Below are positions 18,295 through 27,287 of a stretch of DNA of 64,000 nt, piece after piece (the first letter of the stretch is position 1; every line of letters starts with the position of its first letter). The stretch comes from Paenibacillaceae bacterium. GTDB taxonomy: Bacteria; Bacillota; Bacilli; Paenibacillales; Paenibacillaceae. The position numbers and the translations under genes are program-made. Below the pieces are notes generated by a model. That model did no database searches. It was not told where the DNA came from and saw only the letters and a program-made list of their open reading frames with translations. The stretch lies in contig CAAFUF010000029.1 of assembly GCA_900766135.1 (NCBI GenBank), positions 248,001 through 312,000 on the forward strand, in the 5' to 3' direction.

Positions 18295-19178
18295 CAGTAT
18301 TCAATCCTTTCTGTGCGCCGGACCACGAGGATCTGGTACAAAACCGTAATGATAATCGTAAACGCAAAAATGAGTACGGCGATAGCATTGCCAAATCCAT
18401 GGCGGAAGCTGGTGATCGCGTAGCGGATCATATAGGTCGCCATGACGTCCGTTGACCCGGCCGGCCCGCCCTTGGTCATAACCAGCACGATATCGGCCGC
18501 TTTCATGGCGCCGGCTATCGACAGCATGACTACGACACTAATAATGGGCATGATTAACGGGATCGTGATTTTGACCGCCCGTTGGATACCGTTCGCCCCG
18601 TCGATCGCCGCAGCTTCGTCCAGCTCGCGCGGGATCGCCAGAATCGCCGCCAGCACCATGACGATGTAGAACCCCGTCCATTGCCAGGCATTCGTAATCA
18701 GGATGGAGATCATGGCCCAATTCTTGTCGGACAGCCAATACACCGGGGAAATGCCGAACAGTCCCAGCAACTCGTTCATCAAACCGTAATCCGGGTTATA
18801 AATGAACCCCCACAAAATGCCGATGACGGCGGTCGACATAATCGATGGCATAAAGACGGCCGTCTTGTAGAGGCCTTTAAGCTTCTTCACGTTGGCGATT
18901 AAAAGGGAGAAGAAAACGATCAGCGGGACCTGGATCAGACAGGAAAACAAAATGAAATACACGTTGTTCCGCACCGATTTCCAAAACGCCTGATCCTCGA
19001 AAGCCATCACGTAATTGTCCAATCCGATGTAAGTCATATGCTTGGAAATGCCGTTCCAGCTGGTAAAGCTGTTGTTGATGGCCGTAAAGATCGGATAGAT
19101 GAAAAAGGCAAGAAACAAGATCAATGCCGGGAGAACAAATAAACCATAAATCAGAGGACTTCTGAGCGCTTTGTTCAT
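18294..19178 (-). CDS. Sugar ABC transporter permease (MalF type), second cluster
   Basis: A 294-residue membrane protein. The first transmembrane segment is near LIYGLFVLPALILFLAFFIYP, and the EAA-type loop reads RELDEAAAIDGANGIQRAVKITIPL. It follows the binding-protein gene after an 87-base gap that holds a long stem-loop. The start ATG follows CGGAGGTATTGGC. It forms the transmembrane channel with the downstream permease. Confidence 0.92.
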   Translation of the reverse strand: MNKALRSPLIYGLFVLPALILFLAFFIYPIFTAINNSFTSWNGISKHMTYIGLDNYVMAFEDQAFWKSVRNNVYFILFSCLIQVPLIVFFSLLIANVKKLKGLYKTAVFMPSIMSTAVIGILWGFIYNPDYGLMNELLGLFGISPVYWLSDKNWAMISILITNAWQWTGFYIVMVLAAILAIPRELDEAAAIDGANGIQRAVKITIPLIMPIISVVVMLSIAGAMKAADIVLVMTKGGPAGSTDVMATYMIRYAITSFRHGFGNAIAVLIFAFTIIITVLYQILVVRRTERIEY

Positions 19179-19200
19179 GCCAATACCTCCGTAGTTGGAA

Positions 19201-19244
19201 GCAAGGGCGTCCCCAGAACCGCTGCCGGCGGGTGACGCCCTTGC
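19201..19244 (-). promoter_or_regulatory. Intercistronic stem-loop between binding protein and permeases
   Basis: The arms GCAAGGGCGT and ACGCCCTTGC pair perfectly around a GC-rich loop. On the minus strand it is followed by TTCC, with no U tract, so it is unlikely to be a full terminator. Such hairpins downstream of binding-protein genes usually protect the 3' end and let the binding protein be made in excess over the permeases; that role is inferred here. Confidence 0.7.
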
Positions 19245-19265
19245 TCGATGATCATACCTTAACGG

Positions 19266-20657
19266 TTATTCCGCAGCGGCATTGGCCGCATCTTGCGCCG
19301 CCTGCACATTTTCCAGCATCTTCGCCGGTTCGATTTCGCCGCCGATGATTTGTTGGATGCCCATGCTAAGCGCCGTGTTGACTTCCGCTTGCACCAGCGC
19401 GTCGAACGCCGGGAAGGAAGTGCCGATTTCGCTCACCGCTTTGAAAATATCCTGCATCAGCGCATCGTCGGATGCCGTTTTCATCTGTTCCAGATCCATC
19501 TTCATGGCCGGCAGCACGCCGTCTTCCTTCAGGCCGCGCAGCTGCATTTCATCCGTCCACATGTTCTTGATGAACTCCTTGACGGCCGCAAGCTTGCGCG
19601 GATCCTCAGCGACGGCGCTGGAGAAGCCGTAGCCGTTATTGGCGTCCTGCATCACGACAACCGGATCTCCTGCATTCACCGGCGGCATGTTGAAGAAGCC
19701 GATTTTGCCGACCATATCGCCGGCTTGAGCCGGATCACGGAAGACGGAGTTGGCCCAGGAGCCGTCCATCATCATGATCGCTTCGCCCGTAATGACCTGG
19801 TTTCTCATATCCGCGTATTCGAAGCCAAGTTCGCCTTTTTTGTAGTAACCTTTTTTCACCCATTCCTGATGTTTGGCGATCGCCTTGACCATGTTCTCGT
19901 CGGTCCATTTTGTCGTGCCTGTTTTGAATCCGTAAGTGATTTCCGGTCCGGCGTAGTACGACCACAGGTTGTTGGTCGTCATCAGCGGAATCCAGGCATC
20001 CTTAGAGGACTGGGCAAACGGAATTTTGCCGTCCGCCTTGATTTTCTCGGCGATTTGCTCCAGTTCCGCAAGCGTCTTAGGCACCGTCAATCCTTTGGAC
20101 TCGAAATATTCTTTATTATAGAAATAACCTTCGATCGACCCCCCGATCGGCAGGCCGTACACTTTGCCGTCAAGGGTGAACGGATCCAGTGTCGTAAATT
20201 TATCCTTAATGCCCAATTCCTCGATGATCGGCGTCAAGTCCAGCATCAAGCCTTCCTTGGCGTACAGCTGGGCGTCCGGACTACCGAATACGTCGAATAC
20301 TTCCGGCGGTTTACCCGCAGCCATTTCGCCGCGCAGCTTCTCTTTGCGATTCACTTCGGAATCGACCGCATCCAGCTTGATGGTCAAGCCCGGTACGGCA
20401 GCTTCCGTTTGCTTGACGACATCTTCAAGCATCGCCAGGCGGAATTTCTTGGAATCCCCGACCTGCGTGTGGCGGATCGTAATTTCAAACGGATCGTTAT
20501 TCGTTTCCGTTTCCGTCCCCGCATTGGACGTCCCCTGGCTTTCGTTCGCCGGGGCAGGGGCAGCATTCTTCCCGTTGTTGCCGGAATTGCCGCAGCCCGC
20601 AAGCAGCGCGGATGCGATAAACACAAGAGACAGCAGCAGCATTAAACTCTTCCTCAT
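19266..20657 (-). CDS. Extracellular sugar-binding lipoprotein of the second ABC importer
   Basis: 463 residues. The lipoprotein signal peptide is RKSLMLLLSLVFIASALLAGC, with the lipobox LAGC, followed by a Gly/Asn/Ala-rich linker. A family 1 solute-binding fold follows (ITIRHTQVGDSKKFRLAML; AAGKPPEVFDVFGSPDAQL; MMMDGSWANSVF). It is the first gene of the operon that also carries two permeases, a YesM kinase, a YesN regulator and nagZ. The start ATG follows GAGGAGGGTCTATAAAAC. A -10-like TATAAT lies about 45 bases upstream. Confidence 0.92.
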   Translation of the reverse strand: MRKSLMLLLSLVFIASALLAGCGNSGNNGKNAAPAPANESQGTSNAGTETETNNDPFEITIRHTQVGDSKKFRLAMLEDVVKQTEAAVPGLTIKLDAVDSEVNRKEKLRGEMAAGKPPEVFDVFGSPDAQLYAKEGLMLDLTPIIEELGIKDKFTTLDPFTLDGKVYGLPIGGSIEGYFYNKEYFESKGLTVPKTLAELEQIAEKIKADGKIPFAQSSKDAWIPLMTTNNLWSYYAGPEITYGFKTGTTKWTDENMVKAIAKHQEWVKKGYYKKGELGFEYADMRNQVITGEAIMMMDGSWANSVFRDPAQAGDMVGKIGFFNMPPVNAGDPVVVMQDANNGYGFSSAVAEDPRKLAAVKEFIKNMWTDEMQLRGLKEDGVLPAMKMDLEQMKTASDDALMQDIFKAVSEIGTSFPAFDALVQAEVNTALSMGIQQIIGGEIEPAKMLENVQAAQDAANAAAE

Positions 20658-20773
20658 GTTTTATAGACCCTCCTCAAACTCGTTTATGTGATACACCCTC
20701 ATTATAGAAAGCGCCACCACCTTTGATAAGGAGGACATTTTTCTATTAAGGGGATAATATCATCTAAATCACA

Positions 20774-20820
20774 AAATGAAAACGGTTAAACCTAACATAT
20801 ACAGAAAGGTTTAACCGTTT
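20774..20820 (-). terminator. Intrinsic terminator after pflA
   Basis: The arms AAACGGTTAAACCT and AGGTTTAACCGTTT are perfect 14-base complements around a 13-base loop. On the minus strand TTTTCATTTTGTG follows. It lies 46 bases after the pflA stop codon. Confidence 0.8.
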
Positions 20821-20865
20821 GAGGTTGGATCATTTAATTTTTGTGTAAGGAAATCTAACATTCGA

Positions 20866-21606
20866 TCAGGATTTTGTTGCGGTTTGCTGCTCTCCTTCGT
20901 GAATCAAACGGTAAGCCCGTTCGATCTCTTCATCCGTCGGGGAAGGTACGCCTTCGAGCGGGTAAGCCCAACCAAGCTCCTGCCATTTGTAAATGCCCAT
21001 CTGATGATAGGGGAGGATTTCGAATTTCTCGACACCTTGCAGGCTGCCGATAAAGCGCCCGAGCTCAAGCAAATCCTGTTCATCTTCGTGGATGCCGGGA
21101 ACATATACGTGGCGAATCCACATTTTCCGGTCATGGTCGGACAGCCAGCGCGCTATCTTCAACATCCGATCATTCGGCTTGCCGGTCAGCTTAATGTGTT
21201 TCTCGTTGTCGATATGCTTCAAATCCAGCAGCACCAAATCGGTGACGTCCAGCAAATCGCGGATCTTGTCCCCATCGTTATAGCCGTTCGTATCCAGCGT
21301 CGTATGAAGGTTCCAGCGTTTCTTCGCTTCACGGAACAATTCGGTCACGAACGGCGCCTGCAGCGTCGCTTCGCCGCCGGATACCGTCAGTCCGCCGCCC
21401 GAGGAGCGGTAATAGCTCAAGTATGGCTCAATTTCGGCGAGCACTTCTTCCACGGTCATTTCCTTGCCTTCCGTCAGGCTCCAGGTGTCCGGGTTATGGC
21501 AATACTGGCACTGCAGCAAGCAGCCCTGCATAAAGAGGACGAAACGAATCCCCGGTCCATCTACCGTTCCGAAAGTCTCCAATGAATGTATGCGACCTTT
21601 AAGCAT
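20866..21606 (-). CDS. pflA: Pyruvate formate-lyase activating enzyme (radical SAM)
   Basis: About 246 residues. The radical SAM cysteine motif lies in CLLQCQYCHNPDTW (CX3CX2C), preceded by GTVDGPGIRFVLFMQG; SGGEATLQAPF follows. It abstracts a hydrogen from the glycine of PflB to make the glycyl radical, using an iron-sulfur cluster and S-adenosylmethionine. It follows pflB by about 118 bases on the same strand and is probably co-transcribed. The ATG at 21604-21606 is chosen because GGAAAGGGTGACGAAG precedes it; another in-frame ATG lies six codons upstream with a weaker site. Confidence 0.95.
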   Translation of the reverse strand: MLKGRIHSLETFGTVDGPGIRFVLFMQGCLLQCQYCHNPDTWSLTEGKEMTVEEVLAEIEPYLSYYRSSGGGLTVSGGEATLQAPFVTELFREAKKRWNLHTTLDTNGYNDGDKIRDLLDVTDLVLLDLKHIDNEKHIKLTGKPNDRMLKIARWLSDHDRKMWIRHVYVPGIHEDEQDLLELGRFIGSLQGVEKFEILPYHQMGIYKWQELGWAYPLEGVPSPTDEEIERAYRLIHEGEQQTATKS

Positions 21607-21724
21607 CTTCGTCACCCTTTCCATGTTAATCCGCCCGATAAAAGAATAGGGAGAAAGGCGATATGGCCTAACTCCCCAATCTATCGTTCAGCTTCAATTG
21701 TTGCTGCCTGTCAGCTGGCAAGTG

Positions 21725-23986
21725 TTACATTTTGCCGTGGAACGTACGGTTGATGACATCCAATTGTTGCTCGCGGGTCAACTTGATGAAGTTCACCGCA
21801 TAACCCGATACGCGGATCGTCAACTGCGGATATTGTTCCGGATGATCCATCGCGTCAAGCAGCGTCTCACGGTCAAATACGTTAACGTTCAGGTGATGCG
21901 CGTTGCTGCCGAAGTAACCGCCCATCATCGAAGCGAGATTCGAGATCCGGCTTTCTTCGTCTTTGCCCAGCGCCTTAGGTACGATCGAGAAGGTATTCGA
22001 GATGCCGTCCAAGCTGTGCTCGTAAGGCAGTTTCGCTACCGAACTCAGGGAAGCCAAGGCACCTTTCTTATCGCGGCCGTGCATCGGGTTCGCACCAGGC
22101 GCGAACGGTTCACCGGCTTTACGTCCGTCAGGCGTTGTACCTGTTTTCTTACCATATACAACGTTCGAGGTAATTGTCAAGATCGATTGCGTTGGCAATG
22201 CGTTCCGGTAAGTTTGGTGCTTGCGAATCATACCCATGAACGTTTCAACCAGGCTCACGGCGATTTGGTCCACACGGTCGTCGTTGTTGCCGTAGCAAGG
22301 GAATTCGCCTTCGGTAACGAAGTCAACGGCGATGCCGTTCTCGTTGCGGATCGCTTTAACCTTCGCATATTTGATGGCGCTGAGCGAGTCGGCTACAACC
22401 GACAGGCCGGCGATGCCGCAAGCCATCGTACGCAGGATATCGCGGTCGTGAAGCGCCATTTCAATGCGTTCGTAAGCGTATTTGTCATGCATGAAGTGAA
22501 TGACGTTCAGCGTATTTACATACAATTTAGCCAACCATTCCATCATCGGAACGAAACGTTTCATCACTTCGTCGTATTCCAGGTATTCGGAAGTGATCGC
22601 CGGATATTCCGGAGCTACTTGCGTGCCGTATCTTTCGTCTTTACCGCCATTGATCGCGTACAGCAGGCATTTTGCCAGGTTCGCGCGGGCGCCGAAGAAT
22701 TGCATTTGTTTGCCGATTCTCATCGCGGATACGCAGCAAGCGATACCGTAGTCGTCGCCGTAGATCGGACGCATCAGGTCGTCGTTTTCGTATTGGATCG
22801 AGCTGGTCTCGATCGATACTTTCGCGCAATATTTCTTGAACGCATCCGGCAATTTGTCCGACCAAAGCACCGTCAGGTTTGGTTCTGGAGCAGCTCCCAG
22901 GTTGTAGAGCGTGTGCAGGAAGCGGAAGCTGTTCTTCGTTACGCGGGTCACGCCTTGCACGGACATCCCGCCGATCGATTCGGTTACCCAAGTTGGGTCG
23001 CCGCTGTACAATTCGTTATATTCCGGAGTTCTCAGGAATTTTACGATCCGCAGCTTCATGACGAAGTGGTCGACCAATTCTTGAGCCGTTTCTTCCGTCA
23101 ACACGCCTTCGGCCAAGTCGCGTTCGATGTAAGCGTCCAGGAACGAAGATACGCGGCCAAGGGACATTGCGGCGCCGTCTTGTTCTTTAACGGCTGCGAG
23201 GTATCCGAAATACAGCCATTGGAAGGCTTCTTTCGCATTGTTTGCCGGTCTGGCGATGTCGAATCCGTACATTTGACCCAGTTGCTTCAACTCGCCCAAA
23301 GCGCGGATTTGCTCGGACAACTCTTCGCGTTGACGAATGATTTCTTCGCTCATTACGTCTACGTCCAGCTCGTCAAGCTCTTGTTTCTTCTGGTTGATCA
23401 GGAAGTCTACGCCGTACAGGGCTACGCGGCGATAGTCGCCGATGATGCGGCCGCGGCCGTATGCATCCGGCAAGCCGGTGATAATCCCGGTATGACGGGC
23501 ATTTCTCATATCTGCAGTATAGGCATCGAATACGCCTTGATTATGTGTTTTACGAACGTTCGTGTACAGATCCACGATCTCTTCCGGAAGCTCGAAGCCG
23601 TAAGCTTTACAAGCGGTAATAACCATCCGGATACCGCCGTTAGGACGGATCGTGCGTTGGAAAGGCGCGGAACCTTGCACACCAACGATTTGTTCTTTGT
23701 CTTTGTCCAGGTATCCAGGAGCATGAGAAGTAATGGTCGATGGCGTGTTTACGTCAACATCCAGTACGCCGCCCGCTTCTCTTTCTTTCTTGGACAGGCT
23801 CGATACGATTTCCCACAGGGCTTTCGTGTTCGCTGTTGCGCCTTTCAAGAAAGATTCGTTACCGAGGTAAGGCGTGATGTTCGTATCGATGAAATCCTTA
23901 GTGTTAACCTCATTCATCCACTTGCCTGGTTTGAAGCCTCTCCATGCGCTTTGCACGTCTTGCACTTCTTTTTCGATCACCGACAT
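21725..23986 (-). CDS. pflB: Formate C-acetyltransferase (pyruvate formate-lyase)
   Basis: About 753 residues, full length for the family. The adjacent catalytic cysteines lie in DYGIACCVSAMRIGKQ. The glycyl-radical site is RVSGYAVNFIKLTREQQ near the C-terminus. It converts pyruvate and CoA to acetyl-CoA and formate in anoxic cells. The ATG at 23984-23986 follows GGAGGGAATAAAG; a longer in-frame start five codons upstream overlaps that site. The upstream region holds two FNR-type palindromes and a matching -10 box, so anaerobic activation by the Fnr encoded nearby is likely. adhE lies directly upstream on the same strand. Confidence 0.97.
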   Translation of the reverse strand: MSVIEKEVQDVQSAWRGFKPGKWMNEVNTKDFIDTNITPYLGNESFLKGATANTKALWEIVSSLSKKEREAGGVLDVDVNTPSTITSHAPGYLDKDKEQIVGVQGSAPFQRTIRPNGGIRMVITACKAYGFELPEEIVDLYTNVRKTHNQGVFDAYTADMRNARHTGIITGLPDAYGRGRIIGDYRRVALYGVDFLINQKKQELDELDVDVMSEEIIRQREELSEQIRALGELKQLGQMYGFDIARPANNAKEAFQWLYFGYLAAVKEQDGAAMSLGRVSSFLDAYIERDLAEGVLTEETAQELVDHFVMKLRIVKFLRTPEYNELYSGDPTWVTESIGGMSVQGVTRVTKNSFRFLHTLYNLGAAPEPNLTVLWSDKLPDAFKKYCAKVSIETSSIQYENDDLMRPIYGDDYGIACCVSAMRIGKQMQFFGARANLAKCLLYAINGGKDERYGTQVAPEYPAITSEYLEYDEVMKRFVPMMEWLAKLYVNTLNVIHFMHDKYAYERIEMALHDRDILRTMACGIAGLSVVADSLSAIKYAKVKAIRNENGIAVDFVTEGEFPCYGNNDDRVDQIAVSLVETFMGMIRKHQTYRNALPTQSILTITSNVVYGKKTGTTPDGRKAGEPFAPGANPMHGRDKKGALASLSSVAKLPYEHSLDGISNTFSIVPKALGKDEESRISNLASMMGGYFGSNAHHLNVNVFDRETLLDAMDHPEQYPQLTIRVSGYAVNFIKLTREQQLDVINRTFHGKM

Positions 23987-24056
23987 CTTTATTCCCTCCA
24001 TTTATATAGTGGTCGCGGTTTGAAGGATATATCCCGCGCCTCATGATCCCTAAAAT

Positions 24057-24074
24057 TTGTGATACTTTTCACAA
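24057..24074. promoter_or_regulatory. FNR/Rex-type palindrome in the pflB leader (proximal)
   Basis: TTGTGATACTTTTCACAA is a near-perfect 18-base palindrome matching TGTGA-N6-TCACA. It lies about 70 bases upstream of the pflB start, downstream of the transcription start inferred from the distal site. It could serve a second promoter or repress readthrough; Fnr and Rex sites cannot be told apart here by sequence alone. Confidence 0.7.
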
Positions 24075-24151
24075 CTTAGACAATTATTGTGCCCGGCCAT
24101 CAGGACCGGGGTTCCACTCCATCATCTCTATGAGGGATCATTTATATGGTA

Positions 24152-24194
24152 ATCATAGCTTAATCGCCCTAAAAAGATTGTGACAAATATCACA
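24152..24194 (-). promoter_or_regulatory. FNR-dependent pflB promoter (class II geometry)
   Basis: The FNR-type site TGTGACAAATATCACA (24179-24194) fits TGTGA-N6-TCACA exactly. A TATGAT -10 box (24152-24157, minus strand) puts the start near 24145, so the site is centred about 41.5 bases upstream. This is the spacing used by FNR class II activators. The nirB and hmp promoters in this window show the same spacing. Confidence 0.72.
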
Positions 24195-24212
24195 TTAAGT
24201 GATATTTGTCAC
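24180..24212 (-). terminator. adhE terminator hairpin overlapping the pflB FNR site
   Basis: GTGACAAATATCAC and GTGATATTTGTCAC are perfect 14-base arms around a 5-base loop. On the minus strand AATCTTTTTAGG follows, 22 bases after the adhE stop codon. One arm is also the FNR box of pflB, so a single sequence seems to work as RNA terminator and DNA operator. Confidence 0.7.
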
Positions 24213-24234
24213 GTTTTCAATCGGGTTTGTTCAC

Positions 24235-26850
24235 TTATTCTTCAAATCTACCGTAGAACGCGTCGCGGTATACATCAGCCAGCTCGGTTACGAGCGGCAG
24301 CTTCGGATTCGCCGTCGTACATTGGTCTTCGAAAGCGCGGTCCGCCAGGTAATCGACGCGCGATTCAAAGTCCTTCGCATCGAAGCCAAGCTCTTGGAAC
24401 GTTTCCGGAATGCCCAGTTTCTTGTTCAGCTCGCGGATCGCTTTGATCAAGCTCTTCACGCCTTCTTCCGTTGTGCGTGCCGGCAGGCCCAGGATGCGGG
24501 CGATTTCCGCGTAACGCTCGTCGGCCACGAAGTTCGTGTATTTCGGCCATGCGGCGAATTTCGTAGGTTTCTTCGCATTGTAGCGGATCACATGCGGCAT
24601 CAGAATCGCGTTCGTGCGTCCATGCGCCGTGTGGTATTGACCGCCCCATTTATGCGCCAAGCTATGGTTGATGCCGAGGAACGCGTTGGCGAACGCCATA
24701 CCCGCCAGTGTCGAAGCATTGTGCATTTTCTCGCGGGCCAGCTTGTCGCCGGTCAGCGCGGATTTCTCCAGCCACTCGAACACCAATTGAATGGCTTTGA
24801 TCGCCAGGCCGTCCGTGAAGTCGTTAGCCATCACCGATACGTACGCTTCGATTGCATGCGTCAGTACGTCCATGCCGGTATCGGCTACCGCTACTTTCGG
24901 CAAGCTGTAAACGAACTCTGGATCGATGATCGCTACGTCCGGCGTCAGCTCGTAATCGGCCAACGGGTATTTCGTGTTGCCGTTGACTTTGTCCGTAATA
25001 ACCGCAAACGAAGTGACTTCCGAACCGGTACCCGACGTTGTCGGAATCGCTACAAACTTCGCTTTTTGGCCCAGTCGTGGGTATTTGTAGATCCGTTTGC
25101 GGATGTCCATGAATTTTTGTTTCAGGTTATGGAAATCGGTATCCGGATATTCGTAGAACAGCCACATGCCTTTCGCAGCATCCATCGGCGAACCGCCGCC
25201 CAGGGCGATAATGCAGTCCGGTTGGAATTTGGCCATCAGCTCGGTACCGCGTTCCACCGTCGTTGTCGATGGATCCGGCTCGACGTCCGAGAAGACTTCG
25301 ATGGCAACCGGCGTTTGGCGTTGACGCAGATAGTGCTCGACTCTTTCCACGTAGCCCAGTTTTACCATCATCGGGTCGGTAACGATCAGCACGCGGGAGA
25401 TGTCCGGCATTTTGGCAAGGTATTGCGTCGAATTTTTCTCGAAGTAGATTTTGTTAGGTACTTTAAACCATTGCATATTCACGGTACGACGATTCACCCT
25501 TTTCACGTTGATCAGATTGACGGCCGTGACGTTCGACGAAGTCGAGTTGCGTCCGTACGATCCGCAGCCCAGCGTCAGCGACGGCAGGTTCGTGTTGTAG
25601 ATGTCGCCGATGCCGCCTTGCGAAGAAGGCTGATTCACCAGGATCCGGCAGGTTGGCATCCGGTCCGAGTATTTCTGGATGACTTCCTCATTGTTCGAGT
25701 GAATGACCGAGGAGTGGCCCATGCCGCCGAATTGAACGACCTCGAGGGCACGTTCGATGCCTTGGTCGGCGTTTTTCACTTTGTAGCAAGCGAGCACAGG
25801 GCTCAATTTCTCAGCGGACAACGGGAATTTCGGGCCGACGCCGTCGATTTCGGCAACGAGAACTTTCGTTCCGGCCGGCACGTCGATGCCGCACATTTCC
25901 GCGATTTTCACCGCCGGTTGGCCGACGATCGAAGGATTCACCGCGCATTTGTCGGCGATGATGGCGCCTGCGGTCAGCTTGGCAGCTTCGTCTTTATTCA
26001 CGAAATAACAGCCGTTCGCGATCATTTTCTTCTTCACTTGGTCGAAAATCGGTTCTTCGATAATGACGGCTTGTTCGGATGCGCAAATCATGCCGTTGTC
26101 GAACGTTTTGGACAGGATCAGGTCGTTGACCGCTTGATCCAGATCCGCGCTCTTCTCAATGAAGCAAGGGACGTTACCCGGGCCGACGCCCAAGGCCGGT
26201 TTGCCGCAGCTGTAAGCGGCTTTAACCATCGCGGAACCGCCGGTAGCCAGGATGCAGGCGATGTCAGGGTGATTCATCAGCGCGTTCGTGCGGTCCATGG
26301 AAGGATTTTCGATCCATTGGATGCAGTCTGCAGGCGCCCCGTGTTTAACGGCAGCTTCGAGCAATATTTTAGCGGCTTCCGTGCTGCAGGCTTGAGCGGA
26401 TGGATGGAAACCGAAGATGATCGGGTTGCGTGTCTTAATGGCGATCAGAGATTTAAAGATGGTGGTCGACGTCGGGTTCGTTACCGGGGTAATCCCCATG
26501 ATGATCCCGACCGGCTCGGCGATTTTTTGGAAGCTGTCGTAAGGATTGTCTTCGATCACGCCTACCGTTTTGTCGTATTTGATGCTGTGCCAGATATACT
26601 CGGTCGCAAACATGTTTTTGATGATTTTGTCCTCGTACACCCCGCGGCCCGTTTCTTCAATCGCCAGTTTCGCGAGATGCATGTGTTTGTCGAGCCCGGC
26701 CAAAGCCATGGCTTGCACGATGTTGTCGATTTGCTCTTGATCCATGCTCATGAAAGCTTCGGATGCTTTCTTCGCTTTGTCAATCAAGGTCTGAATGTAA
26801 TCTTGTGCGGTTGCCTGCGCTTTTGGAGCCACTTCGTTTTTAACGGCCAT
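24235..26850 (-). CDS. adhE: Bifunctional acetaldehyde-CoA/alcohol dehydrogenase
   Basis: About 871 residues, the usual length for AdhE. The N-terminal aldehyde dehydrogenase half has the catalytic Cys in FDNGMICASEQAVI. The C-terminal iron-dependent alcohol dehydrogenase half has GGGSPMDAAKGMW and the metal-ligand region NHSLAHKWGGQYHTAHGR. It reduces acetyl-CoA to ethanol, reoxidising two NADH in fermentation. The ATG at 26848-26850 follows AGGAGGATGAGAG; the open frame continues upstream for 31 codons but without a comparable site. Three GTGAA-N4-TTCAC-like palindromes upstream suggest Rex control by the NADH/NAD ratio. Confidence 0.97.
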   Translation of the reverse strand: MAVKNEVAPKAQATAQDYIQTLIDKAKKASEAFMSMDQEQIDNIVQAMALAGLDKHMHLAKLAIEETGRGVYEDKIIKNMFATEYIWHSIKYDKTVGVIEDNPYDSFQKIAEPVGIIMGITPVTNPTSTTIFKSLIAIKTRNPIIFGFHPSAQACSTEAAKILLEAAVKHGAPADCIQWIENPSMDRTNALMNHPDIACILATGGSAMVKAAYSCGKPALGVGPGNVPCFIEKSADLDQAVNDLILSKTFDNGMICASEQAVIIEEPIFDQVKKKMIANGCYFVNKDEAAKLTAGAIIADKCAVNPSIVGQPAVKIAEMCGIDVPAGTKVLVAEIDGVGPKFPLSAEKLSPVLACYKVKNADQGIERALEVVQFGGMGHSSVIHSNNEEVIQKYSDRMPTCRILVNQPSSQGGIGDIYNTNLPSLTLGCGSYGRNSTSSNVTAVNLINVKRVNRRTVNMQWFKVPNKIYFEKNSTQYLAKMPDISRVLIVTDPMMVKLGYVERVEHYLRQRQTPVAIEVFSDVEPDPSTTTVERGTELMAKFQPDCIIALGGGSPMDAAKGMWLFYEYPDTDFHNLKQKFMDIRKRIYKYPRLGQKAKFVAIPTTSGTGSEVTSFAVITDKVNGNTKYPLADYELTPDVAIIDPEFVYSLPKVAVADTGMDVLTHAIEAYVSVMANDFTDGLAIKAIQLVFEWLEKSALTGDKLAREKMHNASTLAGMAFANAFLGINHSLAHKWGGQYHTAHGRTNAILMPHVIRYNAKKPTKFAAWPKYTNFVADERYAEIARILGLPARTTEEGVKSLIKAIRELNKKLGIPETFQELGFDAKDFESRVDYLADRAFEDQCTTANPKLPLVTELADVYRDAFYGRFEE

Positions 26851-26911
26851 CTCTCTCATCCTCCTAAGTTTGGTTAAGGATTTGCCTGCAATGACGGGTG
26901 ATGATTTACTC

Positions 26912-27043
26912 GTGAAAAATTTCACTTGCAAGCTTACCCTCATGAAGCTTATGTGCTTCTCTTTATGTCTTGATCATAGCACAGGGTATCGTCTTTGTAT
27001 AGTGAATTATTTCACATACTTTAAAAAAGTTGAAAGTTTTCAC
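26912..27043. promoter_or_regulatory. adhE promoter region with three Rex-like palindromes
   Basis: Three sites resemble the Rex pattern GTGAA-N4-TTCAC: GTGAAAAATTTCAC (26912-26925), GTGAATTATTTCAC (27002-27015) and TTGAAAGTTTTCAC (27030-27043, one mismatch). A TATGAT -10 box on the minus strand lies at 26973-26978, so the middle site would be centred about 42 bases upstream of the start and the first site about 47 bases downstream of it. The same half-sites also partly fit FNR, so the regulator is uncertain. Confidence 0.6.
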
Positions 27044-27160
27044 TTGCTATGATTTTATTTTCATATATACTTTACATTATGCGAAAGATCCGACAAGCAT
27101 TTTTGTTTGGAAAAGCCCTTGATATTGCGCCTTGCATACCGCATTTCTATCATCCAACAA

Positions 27161-27242
27161 AGTGAATTTTCTCACAATGTTGAAATTTCGACACTTTTTC
27201 AGGCTTTACGGCCCCCAAAAAACCGGAGAAACGTTATATAAT
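27161..27242 (+). promoter_or_regulatory. fnr promoter with upstream FNR-like site
   Basis: AGTGAATTTTCTCACA (27161-27176) fits TGTGA-N6-TCACA with one mismatch. A TATAAT -10 box lies at 27237-27242, so the site would be centred about 80 bases upstream of the start. It may mediate autoregulation of fnr, or it may belong to the divergent adhE promoter. No convincing -35 box is seen. Confidence 0.45.
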
Positions 27243-27287
27243 TAATTTAAAATTTTCAGAAAAATTTGGAGTACAAAGGGGAAATCG

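Noticed and set aside
21698..24046. A 782-codon open frame on the plus strand opposite pflB
   Set aside because: Antisense shadow of pflB; no ribosome binding site and no recognisable motif.
24199..26877. An 892-codon open frame on the plus strand opposite adhE
   Set aside because: It is the antisense shadow of adhE. The translation is rich in Arg, His and Val with no domain pattern, and adhE itself is unambiguous.
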